From the NCBI GenBank assembly GCA_026874595.1, contig CM049316.1, positions 16,021,839 to 16,085,838 of the forward strand: a DNA stretch of 64,000 bases. Reading direction: 5' to 3'. Source of the stretch: Sipunculus nudus. Its lineage: Eukaryota; Annelida; Sipuncula; Golfingiida; Sipunculidae. The position numbers and the translations under genes are program-made. Shown here piece after piece: positions 1 through 10,474 of this stretch. The notes beneath the pieces were generated by a model. That model was given only the letters and a program-made list of their open reading frames with translations, was not told the DNA's origin and ran no database searches. Numbering within the stretch: position 1 is the stretch's first letter; each line of letters starts with the position of its first letter.

Positions 1-236
1 ACTCGAAGTTACAACAGCAATGCTTGAATTAATGATTATCTAATATTTTTACAAGTATTTTGTCTGATAGGGATTATTGTCATTTCGGATAGAAACAAGA
101 ATACCTATGAAAGACTGCTTTCGTTTGGAACCTCAGAAGTGTATTCAAACGAAATATGAAAGAAATTTCTCTATAATGTACTTAATAAAAGAACTTAATT
201 TTATATGTTATTAAAGTATTTAAATGTATTTTGCAG

Positions 237-658
237 TGATGCTGATATTGTCTATGATGGCTCTGATAGTGGTGACACTTTGAGTATCGATTCTGCAGTC
301 GTCGTGGTACCACAAGAAGGAAATGCCAACGTTGCTGAAATACCTGCTCATTTGGAAAGGCCTAACACGAGCTCAGTCAGGAACTGCAGTTACTGAACCT
401 GCTAAACATTTTCAAAACGAGAATCGTCATTCCAGGATCAGAGTGGATCCAGCAAATAATGGTTCTGAAGTGAATGATAACATTCTACAGCGACGGAATG
501 TGGAACAAGAAGAGTGGCAGCAGTTCGCCAGAAGACTTGACCGTGTGTGTCAGACATTGTACTTCGTTTTCTGGGTGACAATGTATGTTTCATTCTTCAT
601 ATTTGTTCCCGCATTAGGAGGCATTGAACGTGATACCTATTCATTCTTATATACCTAA
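237..658 (+). pseudogene. Cys-loop receptor TM3-TM4 exon, copy A (broken)
   Basis: This is the last coding exon of a nicotinic-type ligand-gated ion channel. It starts after the acceptor 'attttgcag' (ends 236). Reading with the phase set by the matching upstream exon in copy B gives a hydrophobic TM3 (MLILSMMALIVVTL), then an in-frame TGA at 281-283. The frame then stays open through a basic loop (HKKEMPTLLKYLL), a long intracellular loop, the pre-TM4 helix (EEWQQFARRLDRVC) and TM4 (TLYFVFWVTMYVSFFIF), and stops at 656-658. The EEW...LDR...TM4 pattern is typical of the family. The upstream exons would lie left of the window. Copy B has the same TGA, so the break predates the duplication unless the stop is bypassed. 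No ion selectivity can be read from this exon. Confidence 0.72.
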
Positions 659-1237
659 ATATTTGTTATGTTTCATTTAATATCTTCTTCTGTGAAAAGT
701 GTCGCTTCCAGATCTTACAGGTCATTTTATTTTATATTTCATTCTACCGTTGTAAAAGAGGGTATTTAGGATATATATCAGCTTCAGGAAAGTTGTAGTG
801 AGGTACATTTATTCAGCAATTTTCCATGTGCTGTAGTTTCTTAGAGGATCCAAGTCTTTTCACCCTACTATGTTATATAACTGCTATAGACAACGATGCT
901 TTAAAGCATATACGCTATTGGCAGTTAATCAAAAGAGTAAAATATCACTGTCATGTATATTACTACTTTTTTGAAGTTTCAAAAGTTTACTTACACAAAT
1001 GTCTGACATCAAGGATTAGAAGAATGCGCAACAGTTGATAATCCTTTAGTATGATCAATGTATTCTTATGCTAAACATCTAAACGTTGATTAACCACACT
1101 CTCAGCCTGTTAAACCTGCCTCTCCCTTCATCGGAAATTTATCCATATCGGTTACTAATCATATATAAAAATAATCGAGGTTACTCAATAAAAGTGAAAT
1201 GTCTTATTGCGTTGCTAAGAAATTTGACCAACTAACT
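659..1237. other. 3' flank of Cys-loop exon
   Basis: AT-rich sequence, nearly identical to 56,107-56,685. It contains an 'aataaaagtg' polyadenylation-like motif near 1,189 and is probably 3' UTR of the receptor gene. A 70-codon open stretch at 826-1,038 shows no recognisable domain. Confidence 0.35.
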
Positions 1238-1238
1238 T

Positions 1239-1445
1239 CTGTGGTGTAGAGGTGGAACATATGGATTAAGCCTGGAGATCATTGGTTCGGATCTCAGCCG
1301 ATCAGAATTTTTACGTTGGATCCCATAAGATGAGGTCTCTGCACACTTAATTTAAATACTGTGTGCAAAGGCCGGTATCACTTTTTTTGGGTTACTCTGT
1401 GTTAAGAGCCAGCAAATGGGAAATGTAAACACGTAGGTGTGCAGT
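1239..1445 (+). mobile_element. tRNA-derived SINE, copy A
   Basis: A Pol III A-box-like motif (tggtgtagagg, 1,242-1,252) is followed 42 bases later by a B-box-like motif (ggttcggatct, 1,284-1,294), which is tRNA spacing. A non-tRNA body follows to about 1,445. The same sequence lies in copy B at 56,689-56,893, so it was inserted before the duplication. The family is not identified and the 3' end is approximate. Confidence 0.5.
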
Positions 1446-4388
1446 AACTGAGCCGTGCTAACAAAAAGATATTAAATTATAGGGTGCTTTTGCCATGTTG
1501 TGTTATTAATCTTATCAATTATTTGGTAATTTTACGCTTCCTCTTTGTTGCCACTTGATCGATTTAATTTTGACATTAAAACCATGACATGGTAACCATG
1601 TTTTCGTCGCCAGCGATAAGGATACTAGGCAAGCGAGGACCGCCCCGGGTCAATGTTGTTACAGTTTGCTTACACTCCGCCAGACACGGGCCTAAACGGA
1701 AAACAAAATACAATAAAAGTACACAAAAATAGTAGGTTTCTATACAGACCTTACTCAACTGCATTTCACACTGAAGTATGGATGCGAAAAGAAAATAAAA
1801 CAGGAACTCTCCTTTATCCGGTCATTTTTCTTATTTACGTTTACCATTTTCCTTGATCGAACGACTGTAAAGTAACGCTGTATGCGGATGATATCACCTT
1901 ATATATTAATGCAAACTCGATAAATAAAGCAATCCAAGGACGTCATGTATGCTCCGTCAAACTAATGAACGTTTTACTAGGAACAGATATGTTGGTAATT
2001 GGAAAATAAACATGCATATTATGGGAGTCTTTCTTATCTATAACAGACCCCAGTGAATAATGGAGACACGTCACAGTATATTTCTCCTTCTTGTCAGTGT
2101 TAAAAATGGAACGTAAAGTCTACAATGGCGCCGAACTTTGAATTCCACGAAGATCTAATAATGATGTAGATAAGTAAACATAGATGTAATTTAGTAGTCC
2201 TCATATTTATTAACGGTAACACAATTTATTTACTGGTAAAACTTGTTGAAGGAAAAATGCGCCCAATTAAAATAAGCACAGTTCAATCAGGCGATACAGG
2301 TATTCTGTGCCTTTTAACAACCAGGTGAAAAAAACTGCGGAAAGTTATATAAATATACCTGTTGATATATGTCATTTTGCTTGTTTTAACTACAATTTAA
2401 GCCCATTACCTTAAGGAAGAGATTTGGTAATCCCAAAGAATTTTTCCAGGTGTTTAGGCAAAATGATCTTTACGCCTTTACCTGATCACTAGTCAAATAG
2501 GCCTCACTTGATTAAGGATGAAGAGACAAATATATATTAAAGAGGTAAAATGCAAAAAAAATTGGGGAGGTTCAGTGGAGATATAACCGTTTTCCTTGGA
2601 AGCTCTCACTTTGTGTAGACAAGCTATGTGGATACTATTGCATACAAAATATGTAACGATATATGTATATATTTAATATATCTATGTTTAATATACGTTT
2701 ATTTCCCATAATGAATAGCTATACATACATACATATATATTATATATAAATATACTGATAAATAACATAAAAACTTGCGCATAAGAAGTAGTGTTTGACC
2801 GTTTTTAACATAAAACTATCAAAAATCTAAATGAGCAGTACATTTCAATATATTTTGTTAAATGCAAACTGAACCAAGTATATATACAGATGTAGAATCC
2901 ATTTTGGTTTACAACTGCTTTACAGGGTTGTAGCAAACATTTTACCAATGAAACAAAGGAACAATCAAAGTGGTTCTCAAAGGAGATTCGATCTCAGCAA
3001 GCTCTCCTGTGCTCCGAGTTTCAACCAATGAAAGCATAAATAACATTATTTTTCTTAAAATCTTTATAAATTGATAGTCGATTAACTGTGCGGAAATAAT
3101 AAGTCACCAATAGCACTAATATGTGCTGTATAAGCTTGTTGAATTTCAAGAAGGTCCCTCATTTGAAAAAAAGTGAAATAACAGCCTGAGAGGACACTTT
3201 TTTTATAAATGTAATGAACGATAATTCCTGTCTGAATAACAACATTAGGAAGAAGTAATTGTTTACACCAAAAACACGTAGCAAGTCGTTTTGTTTGGAA
3301 TCAAAACCAGCATGTTTAATGACGAATTGTAGCAAAAATCTGGAGATTCTGCTGGAGTGACCCTGGTTTGACTGAAAAATTTTGGATTATAAGGTTTTTG
3401 AGAGATACCCGTGTTTAATTTAACATTGCTGAAATTTCCTATATTTACATTACTTTCTTTTAAATGATGACTTAGTTATGTATGTATATTAAAGTTTACC
3501 AGTATACGTCAGTGGTATAAAATAACCGGGAGGGTCTAACTCTATGTGACAGTTTATACACACCATATGACGTATTCTAACATAATGACTACATTGTAAA
3601 ATCATTTCTGAATACCCTTTAGCCCTGCGTAATTGGAAACGGCTACAGACGGCGGGTGTAGGCCACTCCTGCATGTATACAGACGACATGTTATGCTTAG
3701 TTCAGGGGTGTTTCTGGAATGCCATTACCTTCCAATCAAGGTTATGATGAAGAATCAGTAATTACTATATGATATATGGGTTGGATAAGTATTAAACACT
3801 ATGATAAATGATTGCATTTACTTATATTTCGATATTATTAATATAATGAGATGGACACATGGCATACCCTTAATAAAACTGTTATGAAAATTAGATCTTG
3901 CTGTTGTTTGCTGCGATTAAGATCGTATAACTTCCAAAAACCCGAAAGAAAAGCTCTTTATTCTGTGTTCTTGTGAAAGGTATGTATATATTCATGTATG
4001 TTCAGTTGCAGAGTCTGTGTTCTAGCTCTTCTACTTGCGGTGCTGATCTATAATCTCTATGCCTTGTGTATGTTTAAACGTGTTTCGGCTTACTTTAGTT
4101 GTACTGGCTTTAAAAAATCACGCGTTTCCTCTTCGATGACTATGTTTTCAAATGTGTAAATCGCATTCGTAAAAAAAAGTTTATGCCTATTTGAGAGAGA
4201 AAGAGGGAGAGAGAGAGAGAGAGAGGCGTACCACAATCCTTTTTCCGCATGATAAAATAAAGTTGTTGACATGTTTCCGTCATCTGTGATATATGTATGT
4301 TAGCTGATCCACCAGACAAAAATACAAGGCATATCATATCGATGTATTTATCTGGTATAGAGGGTTGTTTACAACGGGCAACGAAAAT
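1446..4388. other. Intergenic, copy A; includes copy-A-only DNA
   Basis: AT-rich, with no gene recognised. Segment 1,605-1,698 is absent from copy B (junction near 57,047). From about 2,869 the sequence has no counterpart in copy B until 4,783. No target-site duplication is visible at those junctions, so a deletion in copy B is as likely as an insertion in copy A. A (GA)n tract lies at 4,194-4,226. Confidence 0.6.
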
Positions 4389-4667
4389 AAAGGGGCGTTT
4401 CCATGTCAGCGTATATGCGTATGTGCGTATATGCGTGGAAATCACCACGGGAGCGATATTTACGCAAAGAGTCTGCGTAAACTGAGGAATTTGGAGTAAA
4501 ATGACGTCACTTGACCATCTTTAGTGGAAGGCCTGCTCGATCTACTATAGAAATATATTACTCTGCCAGTTCATGTATATAACGCATATACGCGCACATA
4601 GAAATACACCTATTTTTCAGGCATATACAAACATACGCATATACGCGCACATGGAAACACGCCTTAA
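4389..4667. mobile_element. MITE with ~35-bp inverted ends (copy 1)
   Basis: The left end (4,389-4,424, 'ggcgtttccatgt' then 'gcgtatatgcgtatg') is the inverted complement of the right end (4,632-4,667, 'catacgcatatacgcgc' then 'acatggaaacacgcc') apart from a few mismatches. The interior contains 'ggaaggcctgctcgatct' near 4,527. A second member lies at 12,842-13,100 in inverted orientation. It has no coding capacity and is probably a non-autonomous DNA transposon; the superfamily is not identified. This copy sits inside the segment missing from duplication copy B. Confidence 0.6.
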
Positions 4668-5084
4668 TAGTAAGCAGGGTCAAACAAGAAGGGTTTTTGT
4701 TAAAATATCAATGTCGTTAGGATGATTTTCAAACCCCCACAGCAATAGAGAGTATGGAACTTTCGACAAGACTAGAAAAGTGTACTTCTTTGAATTTTAT
4801 AGTATTCACAATACCTGTGTTTATAGTGGTCATGTACAGGATGACCATGACCAAGAGCAAATTGTGAGTAATGTTTCAAATTTTTTCATACCATCTTTTT
4901 CCCGTTTATGTATATGGTCTTGCATTAATAAGTTAATTAAATATTAAAAAAATAAAAAATAAAATAAAATAAAAAAGAAAAACCGATGCCCCCTGGCTGA
5001 GCATGTAAAATGTTTGAAGTGTTAAAAACCTCTACACAGACAATGCCTTGGTTTCAGCTATATGTTTGGTATATCTACACATGT

Positions 5085-5161
<77 letters not shown>

Positions 5162-5500
5162 AAAATTGAAAACAATACCAGAGTCATTTATTATAGCAAA
5201 TTCAATGGACACAAAATACACAATTGACCATCTTCAACATGAACCACTTACCACTCGCTCTCAGTATTGCCCTACTTTACAAAATTTGAATTAATTCTTA
5301 TTCATCTGAATATTAGCAGGAATTAGCCAAATTTTGAAAAGGAACCAAGGTTGGAAACCAAATCGTAATCAGTCACCGACTATGCCATGATTTGATGTTG
5401 TTTCTACAGCATCGCATCATCTTCACATGTCTTACATTTAAAAACCGTTGTCTATGATAAAAATATAAAAGAATATCAATGTCAGTTATATTCAATTTTT
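4668..5500. other. Intergenic with long (AT)n tract
   Basis: Region 3' of the minus-strand GPCR. A pure (AT)n microsatellite spans about 5,087-5,155. Bases 5,155-5,272 are absent from copy B, where the (AT)n tract is much shorter (58,528-58,545). No gene is seen; open frames across the repeat encode only Tyr-Ile repeats. Confidence 0.6.
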
Positions 5501-6586
5501 TTACCTGGTCTCTATAGGCACGGCTCTCTGTCCACCCCTTCTGCGGTCTGATCCATTAGTCTTAAGTAAACAGCAAAGACACCTTAACAAATTGACAGTG
5601 TCTCTTCTGAATGATTCTCCTCCGATGCAGTACAGCAATAGATTGATGGAGTAACTGCATATATACAAACAGTGTAATATTACTTTTACAAAATACAATG
5701 TCCTGTCGATACGACCAAAGCTGATGGCATATGTGATTATGTACGGTAGGTGCATCGCGACATATGACAATGTTATGAGCAATAGGAATTTGGTAATTTT
5801 GTTCTCTTGTTTAATTCTGTTATGATACAGATTTGATGTAGGTGTAATGCGGAGCCCAACGGATGACTTTGAGATGGCACGTATGGTCAAAGCAGAGAAT
5901 ACGAGTATAATCATACTGAACAATAAGTTGCATATTCCAATATGTACCGTTACAAAATATATGAAATAAACGTTTCCCCGACTTCGATTTACCAAACAGC
6001 CCGAGTCTCCTTGGACAAAAAAGACTATTCCAAATACCAATCCGACGGAACATATGACCATAACAGTTAAGAATATTGCAATATTCTTGCATTTTAATAT
6101 GTATGAGCGTCTCAGTGGATGAGCGGCGGCTAGGTATCGAGTGATGCTTATTGTAACTATAAGAACACTTGATATAATAATTGCCGTTTCCTCAATAGTA
6201 GCACTTATAGTACATGTAAGTGACTTAAATCCAGCTGACCGAATCCTCATTGCAACTAAATATAAGGTATCCGACGTGGTCAGACAGATCAAGAGGAATC
6301 CAGAAATGCTTTTACGTGTTTTCTTTGAGGACATCATGACGATAATGGCGAATAAATTTGCTAAAGTCCCAACGATAACAGAAACATACAAGAAGTTTGT
6401 GAAAATATCTTCTCCTAGTGCATACAAATTCCAGAATGTTTCCCGTTCTTGATAATTAAAGTTTGTTAGATTCCTGTCTGTCATTGCACCATAACGGTCT
6501 GTACTATTAATAACACGCAGTCCTTTTGTCGCATTAGGTGATGATGATGATAGATTAAAAGAGGACATCTTCTTTCTCACTTTCAA
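5501..6586 (-). CDS. Class A (rhodopsin-like) orphan GPCR, copy A
   Basis: A complete, intronless 361-residue seven-helix receptor, expected at the plasma membrane and signalling through G proteins. The N-terminus has four sequons (N11, N18, N27, N39). TM1 carries N77 (GTLAN), TM2 D106 (TSDTL), C125 and C197 can form the TM3-ECL2 disulfide, and the TM3 end reads T149-R150-Y151 instead of DRY. TM6 has MHLPY (278-282) with no CWxP, and TM7 reads N315-LLLY instead of NPxxY. C336/C338/C339 after TM7 are possible palmitoylation sites. A second Met at residue 7 is an alternative start. The pattern resembles lophotrochozoan FMRFamide/peptide-like and chemosensory-like receptor expansions; the ligand is unknown. 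The near-identical copy is at 58,772-59,857. Confidence 0.92.
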   Translation of the reverse strand: MKVRKKMSSFNLSSSSPNATKGLRVINSTDRYGAMTDRNLTNFNYQERETFWNLYALGEDIFTNFLYVSVIVGTLANLFAIIVMMSSKKTRKSISGFLLICLTTSDTLYLVAMRIRSAGFKSLTCTISATIEETAIIISSVLIVTISITRYLAAAHPLRRSYILKCKNIAIFLTVMVICSVGLVFGIVFFVQGDSGCLVNRSRGNVYFIYFVTVHIGICNLLFSMIILVFSALTIRAISKSSVGLRITPTSNLYHNRIKQENKITKFLLLITLSYVAMHLPYIITYAISFGRIDRTLYFVKVILHCLYICSYSINLLLYCIGGESFRRDTVNLLRCLCCLLKTNGSDRRRGGQRAVPIETR

Positions 6587-7530
6587 CTGATGTTTTTCTT
6601 TTATTCAGCAATGATTTTTGAAATACTCAAAAGTTTTCTGTTGTATTTCGGTAAAATTGGATGTCTTACAGGATTGAAGTTTTGTCATTCCACTCTTATT
6701 TGACGATATTGAGTTTACATTTATGATGAACCATTTATAATGAGAACGACATCGATACGTCAGCGATAGCAACTAAATTGAATCACATCCCGGGGGAGGG
6801 GATGTAATACGTCGTTCGTTGTCTTTTATAGTCATGGTTCCTGAAAAATACAAAACTGTTAGCAGACATATCCTTGAATTGTTAACATTTCTGTGCAATT
6901 TTGAACGGATTTCCATATAAAGTTGCACTACGTTTAAATAGTAATTATTTTCTGGAGAGGATTATTTCTAATTCCCCACTCAAAACGTTATATGGTGGAT
7001 TCCTAATATTCACTTTCTGACATGTTAAAGAACCATCGACTGTGATTGAGTTAGATTTTAACCAGGGGCAGACATATGGTCTAGCACAGTGGCGACTGAA
7101 TCCATTACTAACTGAAGAACTGATCCTACTAACTTTGATCACTTAGATACTTCTACATTCTATAACCAGTTAATGTATTTAATATAATTGGCATGAGAAC
7201 GCGCTGATTTAATATATAAAATTTCCTGATGGATAACTGAAATTTTCTTTATTAGTAAAAGGAAACACGGAGGCGTTCAGCAGGGCACAAATAAACGTCA
7301 ATAAATAAAATCTATTTTCTTGTAAATCTAACATTACATATATTGGAAATATAGGAAGTAAGCTAGAATGAATACAATCTTATAGATTGTTTTGTGAATG
7401 GCAATGGACGTTAGTTTCGAGATAAGTTGACGGAATGCAAGGTGACATAATGCTGACATTGCAGAATACACAACTACTGATGATGTAATATGATGATAAG
7501 TTTTGATAAGTACGTGATCTATTATTGCAG
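6587..7530. other. 5' flank of GPCR copy A
   Basis: Upstream non-coding region on the GPCR's strand, highly similar to 59,858-60,804. No clear TATA or initiator motif can be assigned. No other gene is recognised. Confidence 0.45.

Positions 7531-7577
<47 letters not shown>
7531..7577. repeat. (TA)n microsatellite
   Basis: Pure dinucleotide tract of about 45 bases. The copy B equivalent (60,805-60,865) is longer and interrupted by 'aaataaa'. Open frames crossing it on the minus strand are repeat artefacts. Confidence 0.9.
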
Positions 7578-7578
<1 letters not shown>

Positions 7579-7814
7579 CTGTACTCATATGTAACAAAGG
7601 ATCGGTTGAAGGCATTGAACATTTAGAAAGTTATAAAGTTACTCTTACTATGGGAATATTTGCGCTTGAGTATAAGCTTTGTCTTTTTCTTTTATGGTAA
7701 AGTTAACCGCCTCCATTATTTTATGCTGGCTTATCTACTCTTAAACTAAGTGTTTACATCTGAAAAGTTCCATTTCGGTTATGGGGCTACGTGTCATTTT
7801 ATTTTTATATCATT

Positions 7815-8092
7815 GTGTCATCAAGGCCCCGTACGTGTCTATTGCAACAGCAAGTACTTAGTCCTCCCCATGGCTGGGTAATCAAATCAAGGTACCTCCC
7901 AAAGATGCACTCTTTTGTGAGTGATACACGGCTGTTGGTTACAGCTTTCCCATTAAGCCTGCAGAGCGCTCACACTGGGTTGGGGGCTGATCGTAAAATT
8001 CTCACCGTTCATCAGTTGAGATTTGAACTCACAACCCCCGGGTTTGAGTCCTGTGCTCTATCCCAGAGCCAAAGAAGCCGGTGAAACAGAAG
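7815..8092 (-). mobile_element. tRNA-derived SINE, copy A (minus strand)
   Basis: On the minus strand an A-box-like TGGCTCTGGGATAGAGC (8,055-8,071) is followed 41 bases later by the B-box GAGTTCAAATC (8,020-8,030), tRNA spacing. The body runs left to about 7,815. It is conserved in copy B at 61,100-61,375. It resembles tRNA-headed SINEs common in molluscs and other metazoans; the family is not determined. Confidence 0.55.
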
Positions 8093-9285
8093 ACTTGGGA
8101 ATCAAGTAGATCGGCCTGAAATCTCTGTGTACGCCCAAGGTCGGACACTAGGTGCTGCCACGGTAACAGATACTGTGTTTCGGTAAATTAACAAGTTACA
8201 TATTTACAAAGTCTGAATGGCTTTCGCCAACAGGCTAGACGGGATAATTCTCCTTTAGTACGAGGACAGAAAACATCCACTGTAATAAGTAAACGGAATA
8301 CCTGACAACACTCCATATACTTTTTGTAGAGTATATTTACCTTCTATCTTATTTAGTCCGTATGGAGTTCCGTGGTGGGCTCTAAATACAGCGTGTTGGC
8401 TTCTCGTCATGTGTGTTATACGATATGTTATGCTTAGCTTGTGGGTAATACTGGAAAGGCATCAACTGCAAATGAGGGACATTATGTCAAATTAAGACTT
8501 ATTATACCGCATGAAAAGTGCTGGTCTCATCTGTCATACAATAAATGGTAGTAAATGGTGTCGCCGCTCAAGGCAGTTTGAGGCATTGTGATAAGTGATA
8601 TTCACAATACATGTCGATTATGGGTTTCGAGAGTGTTACACCCCTTAGAACCAATATGTCATCCATTATTGCTGACCTGAGATCCTGCTCAGTGTTACTA
8701 ACTCATGCCTTACACCCCAATTAGTCCCTGTTACCTGAATAATGCTGTTATGAGCGTTGTTTTCATATTCGTTAAACACGTACATTACATACAAGGTTAA
8801 GCTTCAAAAATTTTAAAGTAAGATAGCGGCTTTTATATTTGCTTAACTAATAATTAAGATTTTATCAATATTTTAACAGTCATCAATTGAATTCCTCTTT
8901 TATAAATTCCTAAGAACGCCAGGAAGATGTCATCTCCTAAATCATACACGTTTTCGTTTTGTCGGGATGCGTTGATTCTCCCATTTGAGTCTCAGGCTGA
9001 ATCGTTAGGAACTGAACCGGTATCTATATACCTCTATTTACCCCAAGAGACGATATGGGTGTTTTCAAAGTGAACATTCTGTATGAGCTTCACTTTTGAT
9101 TAGAAATTGTCTTTCAAAATACTCTTGATTGGTAGGTAAAATGTACATGTTATTTGCATGTAAGCTGGTTAACAACGACATATGTACCAAACTTTGTCAG
9201 ACAATTAAAGTTAAATCTACCCAACTGTATGCGATATGAATTTAACTGAAGCCTTTCCAAAACTAGTGTTAGCAGTCATATAATA

Positions 9286-9338
<53 letters not shown>

Positions 9339-10474
9339 TTGTTTCTTTGTCGTGAAGGCCAGTACCATGAAACGAAGAAAACAGAGAGATGCCACAGTTT
9401 CCAATATTAGAAACTGTATTTTGTCATGCATCGTACTCTACAAAGCAACGTTCATATGATTCCTGTTAACCCCAGTGCAGAACAAACATAGTCCTATTTT
9501 TTTGGACTCAGTCCAAAAGTGAGTTAAAGGGAATGTTATACATAGAGTCTGGTTTGACCGAAGACTCTATTGAATATAAGGTTTCGGGGGATACCTATCT
9601 TCATTCACATGTTCACCTATTGATTGGCCTTGATCTTATTGATAGGCATTGACCTTATTACGTCTTTAAGTTCTTTTATTTTATCCCACTGCATTTTTTT
9701 TATTATATACGTGCTTGTGTACTTGAAACAAAAACATGAATACGTCCAAATATATATATATGCATATCAACAGTCTAAAACAGTTTGGCATATTTAGGAG
9801 TATGCGATAGCTAATTATACTTACAAATAATGATCCTCACATACCTGCTACCCCGTCATTTGATTTCCCAGTTGTCATCCACACTCCCTCTGGTCCTCGT
9901 GTTTGGAGACGCCGTAAATTTGCCTCTCTTAATATGTATAAACAACCTATAAGACTCAGTATGCGGGTGATTCTGGATAGGAATTAAGTGCTAATGACGA
10001 ATATTGTGTTGAATTAGGATTCGTTAAACGACATACTGGTAGGATAAATGTTAAACATAATTGATCCTATCTGGTTATTGTCAATCCTTGTTTGTGTCAT
10101 TCACGGCTCAGAATGAATCATTAGAAATAGAATTGGTAGTTATATACTATCCATTTACCTCAACTTAGGATAAGGGTTTCTAAAAGTAGTCATCATTTGA
10201 ATCGGATTCAGTTACACTTTTTACTTTATTTCAAATACCTCTGTATTTTTTACGGAAAATGCACATGTTATTTTCATGCTAAATATATGCGTTTGTTAGT
10301 TAATTCAAGTGAAAGTCTGTGATATGAATTAAACGGATATCTTAATAGACTGGCGTTCCCATTTAGCGGATATTAATCGGATATCTTTGAGTCTGAAATA
10401 GACTGATACTTGATCATGTTAAAAGTATACCAAAAGGTATACCAATGCCACCCTTAAACCACCTGGAGACCCCC
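8093..10474. other. Intergenic right part of copy A
   Basis: No gene recognised. It holds an (AT)n tract at 9,289-9,336 and, just after it, a small inverted repeat (acagtttc/gaaactgt, about 9,391-9,414). The sequence matches 61,376-63,776 closely, and the duplication ends at 10,474 next to 'acccccg'. Confidence 0.6.

Larger units (their letters stand above)
1..10474. repeat. Segmental duplication, copy A
   Basis: This block matches 55,454-63,776 in the same orientation. Base 1 pairs with 55,454, so the true left end lies outside the window. The match ends where both copies read 'ccacccttaaaccacctg', just before a C run. It holds a Cys-loop receptor exon, two SINEs and an intact GPCR gene. 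Compared with copy B it has extra sequence at about 1,605-1,698, 2,869-4,782 and 5,155-5,272. Coding parts are about 99% identical by eye; non-coding parts show more small indels and different (AT)n lengths. It could be a real duplication or two haplotypes joined in assembly. Confidence 0.95.

Noticed and set aside
205-396. 63-codon frame reading VYDGSDSGDTLSIDS as the true frame of the Cys-loop exon
   Set aside because: The splice phase from the upstream exon and the TM3-like hydrophobic run fit another frame that continues into TM4.
826-1038. 70-codon open frame after the receptor stop (also 56,274-56,486)
   Set aside because: Lies in the likely 3' UTR, has no domain, and its conservation is explained by the recent duplication.
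5010-5294. Open frame over the (AT)n tract
   Set aside because: It is Tyr-Ile dipeptide repeat from the microsatellite, and the tract length differs in copy B. The same applies to frames at 7,334-7,622, 37,009-37,236, 37,816-38,043 and 60,605-60,910.
5820-6452. Shadow frames overlapping the GPCR (also 59,091-59,723)
   Set aside because: They are antisense or shifted readings of the receptor and lack domains.
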